Below, in pieces: positions 40,091 through 49,118 of a stretch of 64,000 nt of DNA. The notes under the pieces were generated by a model that had not been told where the DNA came from, searched no databases, and saw only the letters and a program-made list of their open reading frames with translations. The DNA comes from Corallococcus sp. NCRR. GTDB taxonomy: Bacteria; Myxococcota; Myxococcia; Myxococcales; Myxococcaceae. Each line of letters begins with the position of its first letter. Within the stretch, counting starts at the first letter, position 1. A program made the position numbers and the translations under genes. The stretch spans positions 496,001 to 560,000 of the forward strand of contig NZ_CP114039.1 in NCBI RefSeq assembly GCF_026965535.1, in the 5' to 3' direction.

Positions 40091-41719
40091 ATGGCCCCTG
40101 CTGATTCCTACGACGCCCTTTCCGCGCTGGAGTTGGCCCTCCTTGAGAAGGGGGATATGGCCGCGCACGAGGCGCTGCGAGAGCGTGACCGTGAGGAGGT
40201 GCTCGATGCCGCAGTGCAACTGCTGCGCTCCCCTACTTCACGGGAGCGCGCACGGGGCGCAGAGCTGCTCATCCAGGTGGCCGGACATGACTCGAAGGAG
40301 CACTGCGAACTCAGGGCGCGGTGCGCGGACGTCCTCCTGGCCGCGCTTCCCACGGAGCAGGACGCCACCGTCCTCCAGCAGATGGGCCGCACCCTGGGAT
40401 ACCTTGAGGACGCCCGAGCGGTATCCGCGCTGCGGCCCTTGAAGGACCATCCGGAGCCCCGTGTCCGGCAGGGAGTCGTCCGGAGCCTGATGCCGCACTC
40501 CGGCGACCCCGTGGCCATCCAGACCTTGCTGGAGCTCTCACGGGACGGTGACTCGTCCGTGCGCAAGGAGGTGCTGTCCGGACTGGCCCTCAAGGGCGAG
40601 GACGAGGTCGACAGCCCGGAACTGCGGGACGCGCTCTTCGACCGGGTCTCCGATGAGGACCGCGGCATCCGGGCGGACGCGCTGGTCGGACTGGCCAAGC
40701 GGAAGGACCCGCGCGCCATGGAGCCGCTCCGCCGTGAGCTGGCGGGACATCCCGTCGAGATCGCGGCCATCAAGGCGGCCCGGTACCTGGAAGACGCTTC
40801 GCTCCTGTCGCTGCTCCTGGTGGCCCGGGGGGCGGCGGACCGCCCCATGGACGAAGCCTTCGAGGACGCCATCAACTTCGCCATCGACTGCTTACTGAGG
40901 TCTGGCGCCATGAAAGACCGCTCCATCCAGGAGTTGATTGCCCTCGCATTGCAGGGTGACGAGGAGGATGAAACAGCCTGGGAGGCCATCCGCGAGTTGC
41001 ACTTCCGGGGCGGCGACGAGGTGTTCGAGGCCGCCGTCAGGTTGCTGCACTCCGCTTCTTCACGCGAGCGTGGACGCGGCACGGACATCCTCGCGCAACT
41101 GGGCGGGCAGAGACGCAGCGACGCACTCATGGCGAAGTGCGCGGATGAAATCCTGTCCGCGCTCGCGACCGAGCAGGATGCCGACGTCCTGGGTTCAATG
41201 GGTGTGGCCCTGGGGCACCTCCGGGATACCCGAGCGGTTCCCGCCCTTCAGCCCCTGACGGCCCACCCGGACGAGGACGTCCGGATGGGCGTGGTCATGG
41301 GGATGATGCCCCATCGGGATCCGGTCGCCATCCAGACCTTGATTGATCTCTCCCGGGACAGCGACGAGGACGTCCGCAACTGGGCGACCTTCAGCCTGGG
41401 CAGCCAGGCGGAGGACGTGGATACGCCCGAGCTCCGGGACGCGTTGTTCGACCGACTCACGGAGTCCGACATGGAGCTTCGCGGCGAGGCCCTGGTCGGA
41501 CTGGCGCTGCGCAAGGACCCGCGTGTCCTGGAGCCGCTGCGCCGCGAACTGGAGAGCAGCGAGGTCGTCGTCCTGGCCGTCGAAGCCGCGGAGAAGTTGG
41601 AGGACACGTCGCTGCTGCCGCTGCTCCATCGTCTTCGGGACCCACCTGGCAAGTCCGACAGCTACTTCCGCAGCGTCCTCGCCGAGGCCATCGCCCACCT
41701 GGAAGCGCTGGCGCGCTGA
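40091..41719 (+). CDS. HEAT-repeat protein with internal duplication
   Basis: 542 residues made of two similar halves of about 270: for example EVLDAAVQLLRSPTSRERARG against EVFEAAVRLLHSASSRERGRG, DPVAIQTLLELSRD against DPVAIQTLIDLSRD, and SPELRDALFDRVSDED against TPELRDALFDRLTESD. Each half is a run of HEAT-like helical repeats, so the protein is a curved protein-binding scaffold in the cytoplasm. No enzymatic motif is present. It starts 36 bases after the histidine kinase stop and may be co-transcribed with it. The partner is unknown. Confidence 0.83.
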   Translation: MAPADSYDALSALELALLEKGDMAAHEALRERDREEVLDAAVQLLRSPTSRERARGAELLIQVAGHDSKEHCELRARCADVLLAALPTEQDATVLQQMGRTLGYLEDARAVSALRPLKDHPEPRVRQGVVRSLMPHSGDPVAIQTLLELSRDGDSSVRKEVLSGLALKGEDEVDSPELRDALFDRVSDEDRGIRADALVGLAKRKDPRAMEPLRRELAGHPVEIAAIKAARYLEDASLLSLLLVARGAADRPMDEAFEDAINFAIDCLLRSGAMKDRSIQELIALALQGDEEDETAWEAIRELHFRGGDEVFEAAVRLLHSASSRERGRGTDILAQLGGQRRSDALMAKCADEILSALATEQDADVLGSMGVALGHLRDTRAVPALQPLTAHPDEDVRMGVVMGMMPHRDPVAIQTLIDLSRDSDEDVRNWATFSLGSQAEDVDTPELRDALFDRLTESDMELRGEALVGLALRKDPRVLEPLRRELESSEVVVLAVEAAEKLEDTSLLPLLHRLRDPPGKSDSYFRSVLAEAIAHLEALAR

Positions 41720-41723
41720 TGTC

Positions 41724-41745
41724 CCTGTCCTGTGTCGTGGACAGG
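41724..41745 (+). terminator. Weak hairpin after the HEAT-repeat gene
   Basis: CCTGTCC and GGACAGG form a 7-bp stem with an 8-base loop, four bases after the stop codon. No T-run follows. Confidence 0.3.
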
Positions 41746-41876
41746 TCCTGACCTCTCCATAGGACAGGAAGCGTGCACGCGCCCCACGTGTGCCTTGCGG
41801 TGCGGCGGTGGGTGCACTAGCCATCGGGGACGAGGGCCGACGGCGCCGACCGCTCGGGTCCTCCGAGGATGACTCT

Positions 41877-43361
41877 ATGGCCCAGCGCCGCCCGACCCGA
41901 CCTTCCGCCTCCTCCGATTCGTCCAAGTCCCGCAGTGCCGCTGGCAAGGCCGCCACGAAGCCCGGGGGCCGTCCCGCCGGGGGCAAGGCCCCTGCCCCGG
42001 CGAAGAAGGCCGCGGTCACGAAGCCGGTGGCGCAGGCCCTGAAGACCGTGGCCTCGAAGCTGAAGCAGGTCGCGAAGACGGTGAAGGGCGCGGCGGCGAA
42101 GGCACCGGCCTCCAAGGCAAAGCCTGTCGCGAAGACGGCTCAAGCGCCGAAGGCCTCCGTGGCGAAGACGGCTACCAAGGCTTCGAAGACGCCCGCCGCG
42201 AAGTCCACGGCTCAGGCGCCGAAGACGCCCGTTGCGAAGACCGCCGCGCGGACTGCTACCGCGAAGACGGGCGCACAGCCGTCGAAGGCGCCTGTGGCCA
42301 AGGCCGCCACGAAGCCCACCCCGGCGAAGGAGAGCCCCAAGGCTTCCGCATCAAGGCCCTCCCAGGCAGTCGCAGCGGAGTCTGCGTCAGCCAAGAAGGG
42401 CCCGAAGGCCTCCGCGTCAAAGGCTGCCCAGGCGCCTGTACCGACCGAGGAGGGTGCCAAGGCCGATGCATCGAAGCCCTCCTCGGCGGCTACGGAGCCT
42501 GCTTCGACCAAGACGGACTCGAAGGCCGATGCATCGAAGCCCGCCGAAGTCGTCTCGGAGCCCGTATCAACCGTGGAGAGCCCGAAGGCCTCCGAACAGA
42601 CTCCCCAAGCTTCAGAGCCGACCGCCTCCGAGCTGAAGACAGACGCCAACGAGGCCCCTTCCAAGCGCGCAGGCAAGGCACCCAAGGGCTCTTCCTCTAG
42701 AAAGACCCCGGCCGAAGGAACTCCCGCCCCCATGCAGCAGGAGACCGCCCCCGCGCCGGCAGAGAGCTCCACGGCCGCGCCACAGGCGGAGACGGGTGCT
42801 ACCGGCACCGTGGAAGGACCGCCTCCCGCCACGGAGACAGCGACCGCCGAGGAAGCTCCCTCGCGCAAGGCTTTAGGCCGCGCCGCGAAGAAGAAGGCCG
42901 CCGAAGCCGAGGCCGCTCCCGCCGAAGTGACTGAAGAGGCGTCCGCTCCCGCGGCCTCCAGCGAGGATCCTGCATCGAAGTCGAAGCGCGGAGCCAAGGG
43001 CGCGGCAAGCCCCACCGAGGAGCCCGCCCCGGCCCCCTCCGCTCCTGCGAAGCCCGCGCGCACCGCCGACCCGCAGTACCTCATCCTGACCGGCGGCTCG
43101 CCCTTCCTGCGCGCCATCGGCTCCGTGCGCCGCCCGGACGGTGAAACCCTGCCGGGCTTCGCCAACCTGGCCGTGACCAAGATGTCCGCGGCCCCGCTGC
43201 CCACCGAACCGGGCCCGTACGAGTTCCGCTTCCAGGCCAGCAACGGCACCGGCGACTTCAAGCTCGCGCAGCGCAGCGAGACCGGCGCCCCACGCAACGT
43301 GCGCGACTTCGAGATGGCGTCGTCAGGCGGCTTCCAGCTCTACCGCTTCACCATCCCCTGA
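41877..43361 (+). CDS. Histone H1-like Lys/Ala/Pro-rich protein with a C-terminal globular domain
   Basis: 494 residues from the ATG at 41877 (MAQRRPTRPSAS). Residues 1-390 are low complexity, rich in Ala, Lys, Pro and Ser, with irregular AKT/PKAS/PVAK units like eukaryotic and bacterial H1-like DNA-binding tails. The first part is strongly basic; the second becomes more acidic (Glu/Asp-rich). Residues about 395-494 look folded: YLILTGGSPFLRAIGSVRRP, EFRFQASNGTGDFKLA, FQLYRFTIP. I do not recognise that domain. DNA compaction by the basic part is plausible; otherwise the function is unknown. It converges on the serine-hydrolase-like gene. Confidence 0.78.
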   Translation: MAQRRPTRPSASSDSSKSRSAAGKAATKPGGRPAGGKAPAPAKKAAVTKPVAQALKTVASKLKQVAKTVKGAAAKAPASKAKPVAKTAQAPKASVAKTATKASKTPAAKSTAQAPKTPVAKTAARTATAKTGAQPSKAPVAKAATKPTPAKESPKASASRPSQAVAAESASAKKGPKASASKAAQAPVPTEEGAKADASKPSSAATEPASTKTDSKADASKPAEVVSEPVSTVESPKASEQTPQASEPTASELKTDANEAPSKRAGKAPKGSSSRKTPAEGTPAPMQQETAPAPAESSTAAPQAETGATGTVEGPPPATETATAEEAPSRKALGRAAKKKAAEAEAAPAEVTEEASAPAASSEDPASKSKRGAKGAASPTEEPAPAPSAPAKPARTADPQYLILTGGSPFLRAIGSVRRPDGETLPGFANLAVTKMSAAPLPTEPGPYEFRFQASNGTGDFKLAQRSETGAPRNVRDFEMASSGGFQLYRFTIP

Positions 43362-43368
43362 AGCCCCC

Positions 43369-44397
43369 TCACGGCGGCAGGAACCGCGACAGCAGCGCGA
43401 GCCCCGGCGCCTCCAGGGGCACGCGCCCCCGCAGCGCGGAGAACAACGACCAGCCGTGGTCCGCGAGGATGACCACGGCCGCGTCCGCCGCGACGCTGAG
43501 CCCCATGAAGCCCACGTAGCCCCCCATCACCGACGAGCGCCACACCACGTCCTTGCCGCGCACCTGGGACACGTTCCATCCCAGGCCGCGCTGGAAGGGC
43601 CCGGCCTTCACCCGGGGCGCCTGCATCCGGTACAGGGCCTTGGTGAAGGACGTCTCGCCCCGCCCCAGGTTCGTCTCCAGGAAGCGCATCACGTCCCCCA
43701 CCGTGGAGTGCATCGCGCCGCCGCCCGGGAGCGCCGGGAAGGTCCACGGCGGCACGGGCTTGCCTCGCGCGGTGTGGCCCTGCAACAGCCGCGGGGCCAG
43801 TTCGTCCGTGACGCGCGCCGTGGTGTCCACGAGCCCCATGGGCTTGCAGAGCAGGTCCCGCATCAGGTGCCCGTAGTTCAGCGCCATGCGCCGGGACAGC
43901 GCGTGGCCGAGCACGCCCATGCCCAGGAAGGACTCGGAGGACGGGTGCGGCGGCGGCTGGCGGGGGTGGTAGTTGCGCAGGAACTCGCCGAACAGGCTCG
44001 CGGAGTAGTGTCCGAACGGGTCATCCGGATTCGCGGGCGCCGCGCCCAGGTTCGGCGGCAGGTGCGGCAGTCCGGACGTGTGCGTCGCCAGTTGCTCCAG
44101 CGTGATGCTCCGCGCGACCTCGTCGTTGAGCAGCGACGCGGGGATCATGTTCCCCAGGGGCTCGTCCAGCCGCACGTCCCCCCGCTCCGCCATCACCGAC
44201 AGGAGCGCCGCGGTGAAGACCTCCGTGAGCGCCCCCAGGGAGAACAGGGCGTCCGTGGCCGGAGGCGTCCCCTTGCGCCGGAGGCCTTCGACGTGCAGCG
44301 CGCCCCGCCAGGTCATCGCCGCGCACACGGAGGCCGTGGGGTAGCCGCGCAGGTAGGGCCGCAGCTCCGCGTGGAGGAGGTCGGAAGGGTTCGACAT
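43369..44397 (-). CDS. Beta-lactamase-fold protein with all catalytic motifs replaced
   Basis: 342 residues from the ATG at 44397 (MSNPSDLLHAEL). The order of motifs is that of the class C beta-lactamase/esterase family, but the nucleophile block that should read GSxTK reads GALTEV: the serine is Ala56 and the lysine is Glu59. The YSN region reads ESFLGMGVLG and the C-terminal HxG region reads WRSSVMGGYVG. Flanking family blocks (LEQLATHTSGLP, LDEPLGNMIP, PMGLVDTTARV) are well kept, so the fold is under selection while hydrolysis is probably lost. No signal peptide. A binding or scaffold role is inferred. It is divergent from the ATP-grasp gene. Confidence 0.85.
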   Translation of the reverse strand: MSNPSDLLHAELRPYLRGYPTASVCAAMTWRGALHVEGLRRKGTPPATDALFSLGALTEVFTAALLSVMAERGDVRLDEPLGNMIPASLLNDEVARSITLEQLATHTSGLPHLPPNLGAAPANPDDPFGHYSASLFGEFLRNYHPRQPPPHPSSESFLGMGVLGHALSRRMALNYGHLMRDLLCKPMGLVDTTARVTDELAPRLLQGHTARGKPVPPWTFPALPGGGAMHSTVGDVMRFLETNLGRGETSFTKALYRMQAPRVKAGPFQRGLGWNVSQVRGKDVVWRSSVMGGYVGFMGLSVAADAAVVILADHGWSLFSALRGRVPLEAPGLALLSRFLPP

Positions 44398-44611
44398 GGA
44401 GTGGGGCTTTACGGGCCCGCCGCCCGGTGAAGCAAGCCTTCCGGAAAGGGTTCTGTCAGGCATCACCGCGCGAGGCCGTCTGCCTCCTGGAAGCCCCCTT
44501 TCGTCCCGGCATGCCGCCCGCGTCCGCGCCCTCCAGCGTCCGCCGTGGCCGTGTCAGGCCCCGCGTGTGCTCGCGTCCACGTGGGCCCTTCCCCTGACGA
44601 AAGGCCACCGG

Positions 44612-45484
44612 ATGCCCGCTTCCCCCGCCGTGAAGGCGATCCTCTTCGGTCGCAACCCGCACCAGCCGGATCCGTTCGACGTGGAGGCCGACGCGGCCGA
44701 AGCGCTGGGCGTGGACACGTATCAAGCGGACCTCTCCGCCCTCCTGTCGGGCGACGCGGTGAGGGCGCTCACGGGGGTGCCGGAGCGCGGCCACCTCCGG
44801 CTCTTGTACCGGGGCTGGATGCTCACGGAGGAGGAGTACACGGAGCTCGACGAGGCCGTCCGGGCCCTGGGGCACCGGCTGGTGACGTCGCCGGAGCAGT
44901 ACGCCGCCGCGCACTACCTGCCCAACTGGTACCCGAGGCTGGCCGGCTACACCGCGCGCTCGGTCTGGACGGAGGGGCCGGACGCGGCGGAGGCGTGGCG
45001 GGCGGCGCGGAAGCTGGGGCCTGCGCCGTACATCCTCAAGGACCACGTGAAATCCGCGAAGGAGCGCTGGGCGGAGGCGTGCTTCGTGCCGGCGGACGCC
45101 ACGCGCGAGGACTTCGAGCGCATCTGCCAGAACCTGCTCGACGAGCGCGGAGACCGCTTCGAGCGAGGCTTCGTGGTGCGCCGCTACCTGCCGCTCAAGG
45201 TCTACGGCCGGACGCCCGCGGGCCCCGCGCACCTGGAGTTCCGGCTGTTCTTCGGCGCAGGCCGGCTGCTGGCCGCGGAGCCGTACCACGAGTTCGACGT
45301 GGAGGTGCCCGACTTCACCGCCTTCGAATCGCTGGGCCGCCGCATCCCCTCGCCGTTCTTCACCCTGGACGTGGCGATGCTGGAGGACGGCGGCTGGGCG
45401 GTGGTGGAGGTGAATGACGGCGGCGTCTCCGGGCTGCCGCCCGGGTTGGATCCGCGCGACCTCTTCGCCGCGCTGCTGGGATGA
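44612..45484 (+). CDS. ATP-grasp domain protein
   Basis: 290 residues from the ATG at 44612 (MPASPAVKAILFG). The N-terminal part (1-130) is variable. The C-terminal part has the ATP-grasp pattern: ILKDHVKSAKERW with candidate phosphate/ATP lysines, GFVVRRYLPLKVYG, LEFRLFFGAGRL, and LDVAMLEDGGWAVVEVNDGG with metal-binding Asp/Glu/Asn. Such proteins ligate a carboxylate to an amine or thiol using ATP. The substrate is unknown. The stop overlaps an ATG of the next gene (ATGA), so it is co-translated with the lipoprotein. Confidence 0.75.
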   Translation: MPASPAVKAILFGRNPHQPDPFDVEADAAEALGVDTYQADLSALLSGDAVRALTGVPERGHLRLLYRGWMLTEEEYTELDEAVRALGHRLVTSPEQYAAAHYLPNWYPRLAGYTARSVWTEGPDAAEAWRAARKLGPAPYILKDHVKSAKERWAEACFVPADATREDFERICQNLLDERGDRFERGFVVRRYLPLKVYGRTPAGPAHLEFRLFFGAGRLLAAEPYHEFDVEVPDFTAFESLGRRIPSPFFTLDVAMLEDGGWAVVEVNDGGVSGLPPGLDPRDLFAALLG

Positions 45485-46821
45485 TACCGTGCGCGGGCAT
45501 GAAGGACTCCGTCAGCGCACACCGGGGGCTGCGCCACCGCATCGCCGCCCTCCTCCTCGTGGGGCTCACCGCCTGCGGCGGCTGTCAGAAGACGGACGCC
45601 GAGCGCGCCGCGAAGGAACGCGCTGAAATCGACCAGCGCCTCCGTGACTCCGTCGCGCTCGTGCCCTACCGCGCCCTCAAGCTCTCCGTGCGCGCGGGCG
45701 ATGACCCCAAAGCGCCGGAGGAGGTGGCCCTGCTCTGGAAGGCCGTGGCCGAAACGCGCGCCCTGCCGGACAAGCCCATCACCGACGAGGCGACGCGCGC
45801 GGCGGCCCGCACGTACCTGGACCTGGGCATCGCCTTCTACAAGGCGCGCAAGACGCTCCAGACGCGCGACGAGGACGAGTTCCCCCTGCTGTGGACCCGG
45901 TGGGCCTCCGGCGAGGCCCTGCCCCTGCCGTCCTATGACGCGGGCCAGGAGCACGCCTTCCTCGCCGCCGTCCTGCTGGCGCTGGACACCGCGGAGAAGT
46001 CCGACCGCATCCCCGCCACGGAGCTCGTCTTCTACGAGCTGTCGCGCGCCACACCCACTCCCGGATGGCCCGCCCCCCTGCGCGCCGCGGTGCAGGCGAG
46101 CCGGGGCGCCGCCTTCTGCCAGGCGGGCTACCACTACGCCGCCGAGGAGGAGCTGACCGGCTTCATCAGGGAGACGGAAGCCCTGCCGCCGGAGGCCTTC
46201 CCCGCCATCCAGCAGGGCACGCCCGCGCAGTCGCGGGAGGCGGTGCTCGCGGCCGGGCACTTCCTGCGCGCCTGGAACCGCATGGGCCTCAAGCGCGAGC
46301 GCGCCGCCGAGGACGACATCGAACAGGGGCTGCGCTCGCTCCAGACGCTGGGCGTGGAGAACGAGCTGACGTGGTGGGGCTGGGCCTTCATCCACACCCG
46401 GCGCGGACGCTACGAAGAGGCGGCGGCGTCGCTCGACAAGCTCGCGGCCAGCCCCTACCTGGAGGACACGGAGCGGCGCGAGGTGCACGACAGCGCGGAG
46501 GCCCTGCGCAAGCACGGGGACAGCCTGCCCGTGTTCCAGCAGACCCGCGCGACGCTGCTCCTGGGCCGGACGCTGCTGGCGCGAGCCGGAGGCCTGGAGC
46601 ACGTGCTCACCGTGCTGCTGGGGCCGGAGCGTGCCAAAGAGCTCTACGCCCCGCTCGTCTGGATGGACCGGGTGCGCCAGCGCACGGCGGCGCTCTCTCC
46701 GGAGCAGGTGGCCCAGGGCGCGGGCGAAACGCTCGACCGCGCGCGTGAAGTGGGCAACCGCGGCTGGAAGGCCCTCCAGGAGCGCCTGGACAAGACCACC
46801 GCCCAGGACACCCCGCCGTGA
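45481..46821 (+). CDS. Predicted lipoprotein with TPR-like helices
   Basis: 446 residues if started at 45481, which overlaps the ATP-grasp stop; an ATG at 45499 gives a tidier signal peptide. The signal ends LLVGLTACGGC, so a lipid-anchored protein. The mature part is alpha-helical with TPR-like units (for example AAVQASRGAAFCQAGYHYAA and WAFIHTRRGRYEEAAASLDK). No catalytic motif. Probably a periplasmic protein-binding scaffold. Co-translation with the ATP-grasp enzyme suggests one pathway, but no function can be named. Confidence 0.75.
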   Translation: MIPCAGMKDSVSAHRGLRHRIAALLLVGLTACGGCQKTDAERAAKERAEIDQRLRDSVALVPYRALKLSVRAGDDPKAPEEVALLWKAVAETRALPDKPITDEATRAAARTYLDLGIAFYKARKTLQTRDEDEFPLLWTRWASGEALPLPSYDAGQEHAFLAAVLLALDTAEKSDRIPATELVFYELSRATPTPGWPAPLRAAVQASRGAAFCQAGYHYAAEEELTGFIRETEALPPEAFPAIQQGTPAQSREAVLAAGHFLRAWNRMGLKRERAAEDDIEQGLRSLQTLGVENELTWWGWAFIHTRRGRYEEAAASLDKLAASPYLEDTERREVHDSAEALRKHGDSLPVFQQTRATLLLGRTLLARAGGLEHVLTVLLGPERAKELYAPLVWMDRVRQRTAALSPEQVAQGAGETLDRAREVGNRGWKALQERLDKTTAQDTPP

Positions 46822-46834
46822 TGCTTCGGCGCCG

Positions 46835-48061
46835 TCACGGAGCCGCCGCTTCGCCCAGCGCCTTCACCGGGTAGTGCTCCGGGGAGGCGCGGAAGCGGCG
46901 CTCCAACCCGCCGGGCTCGAGCACGCCCCTCTCGAACAGGCCCAGCAGGAAGGCCTCGTACGTCCCGCCCCGTGAAGGGCCCGCGAGCTTGAGCTCCTCG
47001 TAGAGCACGAAGGCCAGGACGTGCATGCCGTCGTCGTGGTCGCGGAAGAACTCCGCCCCCGTGAGCGGCCGGCCCTCGCGGTTCTTCAGCAGGCCCTCCC
47101 GCTCGCTGACGTAGACGTCGATGGCCTCCGCGCAGTCCTCCTCCGTCAGGCCGCGCGCCGAGGTGTAGCCGAACGCGGGGTCATGCTCGCGCACGAGCCG
47201 CTGGAAGTAGGGGTCCGCCTCCAGCGCGGACAGCTTCGCGTCCAACACACCCTCGCGCGCGAACGGCGGATGCAGCAGCTCATGCACCGCCGTCTTCACG
47301 GTGACGTCCGCCGGATAGGTCGCGTCCGTGAGGAAGTTCCACCCCGTCACCCGGATGCCGTGCGGCTTCGCGAACTTCAGGACGTGCGCGCTCAGCGCCG
47401 GCACCTGGAGCTCGCGGCCCAGCACCGCTTCGTTCCAGCCCACCACGTCGTGCGGCGCCACCTTCGCCGCCAGCCCCGCGATGGCCTGCTCCACCTGCGG
47501 CAGGTACTCCGCCCTCCAGACGCGGGGAAACTCCACGCGCGTGAGGAACGCCAGCAGGACGCCCAGGTCCTCGCGCACGTCCTCCATCTGCTCGAAGCCT
47601 TCCTCCCGCCCATACGTCGTGGCCAGGAAGTCCGCGCGCATCCGGCGCCACGCGGCATCGTCCGCCACCGTCGCCGCCAGGTCCTCCACCGTGGCGGCCC
47701 CCGTGACGGAGAAGACCAGCGTCAGGTACGGCCCCACCATCTTGCCGCCCTGCTTCGCCACCCGCTCGGTGAGGTGCGCGAGCGCGGCCTGCTCCCGCGT
47801 CTCCAGGAGCGCGGAGAAGCGCTGGAACTCCGCCGGGTAGAAGCGCGTGTAGAACGCGTCGCCCCGCAGCAGGTTCAACAGGCACAGCGCGTCGTAGGCC
47901 TCCGACGGCCGCAGCACCCACTGCGTGCGTCCGGAGTCCACGCGGCGCACGGGCGGCTCGGAAGCCGCCGGGACGGGCCGGGAACCCGAGCAGGCGGTCC
48001 ACATCAGCGCCGCGCCCAGGAGCGCCACGGCGCGGCGGAAGGAATGCGATTCCAGGGTCAT
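46835..48061 (-). CDS. Lipoprotein with HExxH metallopeptidase motif
   Basis: 408 residues. The signal peptide ends ALMWTAC (lipobox Cys24). A single zinc-protease motif is seen: TAVHELLH with His260, Glu261 and His264. A Glu-rich helix downstream (EDCAEAIDVYVSE) could supply the third ligand, as in gluzincins. The rest is helical with no known domain. It would act at the periplasmic side or outer surface. It follows the AraC-family gene by 45 bases on the same strand. The peptidase call rests on one motif in a plausible helix. Confidence 0.7.
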   Translation of the reverse strand: MTLESHSFRRAVALLGAALMWTACSGSRPVPAASEPPVRRVDSGRTQWVLRPSEAYDALCLLNLLRGDAFYTRFYPAEFQRFSALLETREQAALAHLTERVAKQGGKMVGPYLTLVFSVTGAATVEDLAATVADDAAWRRMRADFLATTYGREEGFEQMEDVREDLGVLLAFLTRVEFPRVWRAEYLPQVEQAIAGLAAKVAPHDVVGWNEAVLGRELQVPALSAHVLKFAKPHGIRVTGWNFLTDATYPADVTVKTAVHELLHPPFAREGVLDAKLSALEADPYFQRLVREHDPAFGYTSARGLTEEDCAEAIDVYVSEREGLLKNREGRPLTGAEFFRDHDDGMHVLAFVLYEELKLAGPSRGGTYEAFLLGLFERGVLEPGGLERRFRASPEHYPVKALGEAAAP

Positions 48062-48106
48062 GGCCAGGAGATAGGACCGCCCGCCTGGCGCCGTCTTGGA
48101 CGAAAC

Positions 48107-48967
48107 CTACCGCGTGGAACCGGATGCACGCCCCGCCAGCCGCCGGTACTCCGCCGGGGTGAGGTGCAGGCGGCGGCGGAACTCGCGCGTCAGGTGGCTC
48201 TGGTCGCAGTAGCCCGCGTCGAGCGCGATGTCGCTCAAGGGCCGCCCCGTCTCGCGCAGCACCCGGCTTGCGCGCTCCAGCCGGGACCGGCGCAGATACT
48301 CCGCCGGGCTGCACCGGTAAGCCTCACGGAAGGCCCGCCCCAACCGCTGCGGGCTCACCCCCGCCTCCCGGGCCAACGCCTCCAGCGTGGGCGGCGGCCC
48401 GCGCACCGCGTCCAAGAGCTCCCGGACGCGCGAAAGCCACGCCGGAGGGCCCCCCGCCTCCCTCCCCGGCGCCGAGGCGCGCACCGCCTCCGCCAGCATC
48501 TCCAGCGTCAGCCCTTCAATGGCCAGCGCCGCCACGTCATCCGCGCGCCGGAACTCCTGGTACACGCGCGCCCCCAGCGTGGCCAGCCGCACCGAGCCCA
48601 GGTCCACCCGCGGATCCAACCGCCCGGCCAGCGCGCTCCGCGACCGCCAGGACGCCTCCGAGAAGTCGATGTTGAAGGTGCGCGTGCGCACGTCCCGGAT
48701 GCGCTGCGCGTGCTCCAGTCCGGGCGCCTGGAAGGCGACCGAGCGGGCCGGGCACTCTCGCGCGCGGCCCTCCACCACGTCCGTGAAGCCCCCTTCCAAC
48801 GTGAGCCGGAAGCCCGCGTGCCGGTGCCCGTGGGAGGGCAACCGGGCACCCGGCGCATACGTGCTCTCCGTGAGCACGAGCCCCGCCACCTCCACGCGCT
48901 GGAGGGGCGTGCCCAGGTAACGGCCGAAGTCGAGGACGGGTGCGAAGGTCACCTTCCCTTTTTGCAT
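48107..48967 (-). CDS. AraC-family transcriptional regulator
   Basis: 286 residues from the ATG at 48967 ([11 protein letters not shown]); an in-frame ATG at 48988 is the alternative. The N-terminal half is a cupin-like sensor ([28 protein letters not shown]). The C-terminal half has two AraC helix-turn-helices ([20 protein letters not shown] and [20 protein letters not shown]). It is divergent from the zinc dehydrogenase gene across 151 bases and is its most likely regulator; the ligand may be the aldehyde or alcohol substrate (inference). The metalloprotease lipoprotein gene follows on the same strand. Confidence 0.88.
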   Translation of the reverse strand: MQKGKVTFAPVLDFGRYLGTPLQRVEVAGLVLTESTYAPGARLPSHGHRHAGFRLTLEGGFTDVVEGRARECPARSVAFQAPGLEHAQRIRDVRTRTFNIDFSEASWRSRSALAGRLDPRVDLGSVRLATLGARVYQEFRRADDVAALAIEGLTLEMLAEAVRASAPGREAGGPPAWLSRVRELLDAVRGPPPTLEALAREAGVSPQRLGRAFREAYRCSPAEYLRRSRLERASRVLRETGRPLSDIALDAGYCDQSHLTREFRRRLHLTPAEYRRLAGRASGSTR

Positions 48968-49118
48968 CGGCCAGGGGTCCCATTGCATCCCCGGACGCCG
49001 ATTCCGCCCTTCCGAGCGCCAGCCGGCCAGGCGGCGGCTGCCCGCGAGCGTTGGCCGTGCACGTTGCAAGTCCCCACCTTTGCTCCAACGCCTTCTCCAT
49101 CCCCTCCAAGGAGCCCCG

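Noticed and set aside
42000-42700. Repetitive Ala/Lys-coding DNA as a tandem repeat or CRISPR-like array
   Set aside because: Units vary in length and sequence and encode an H1-like tail; no regular repeat-spacer period.
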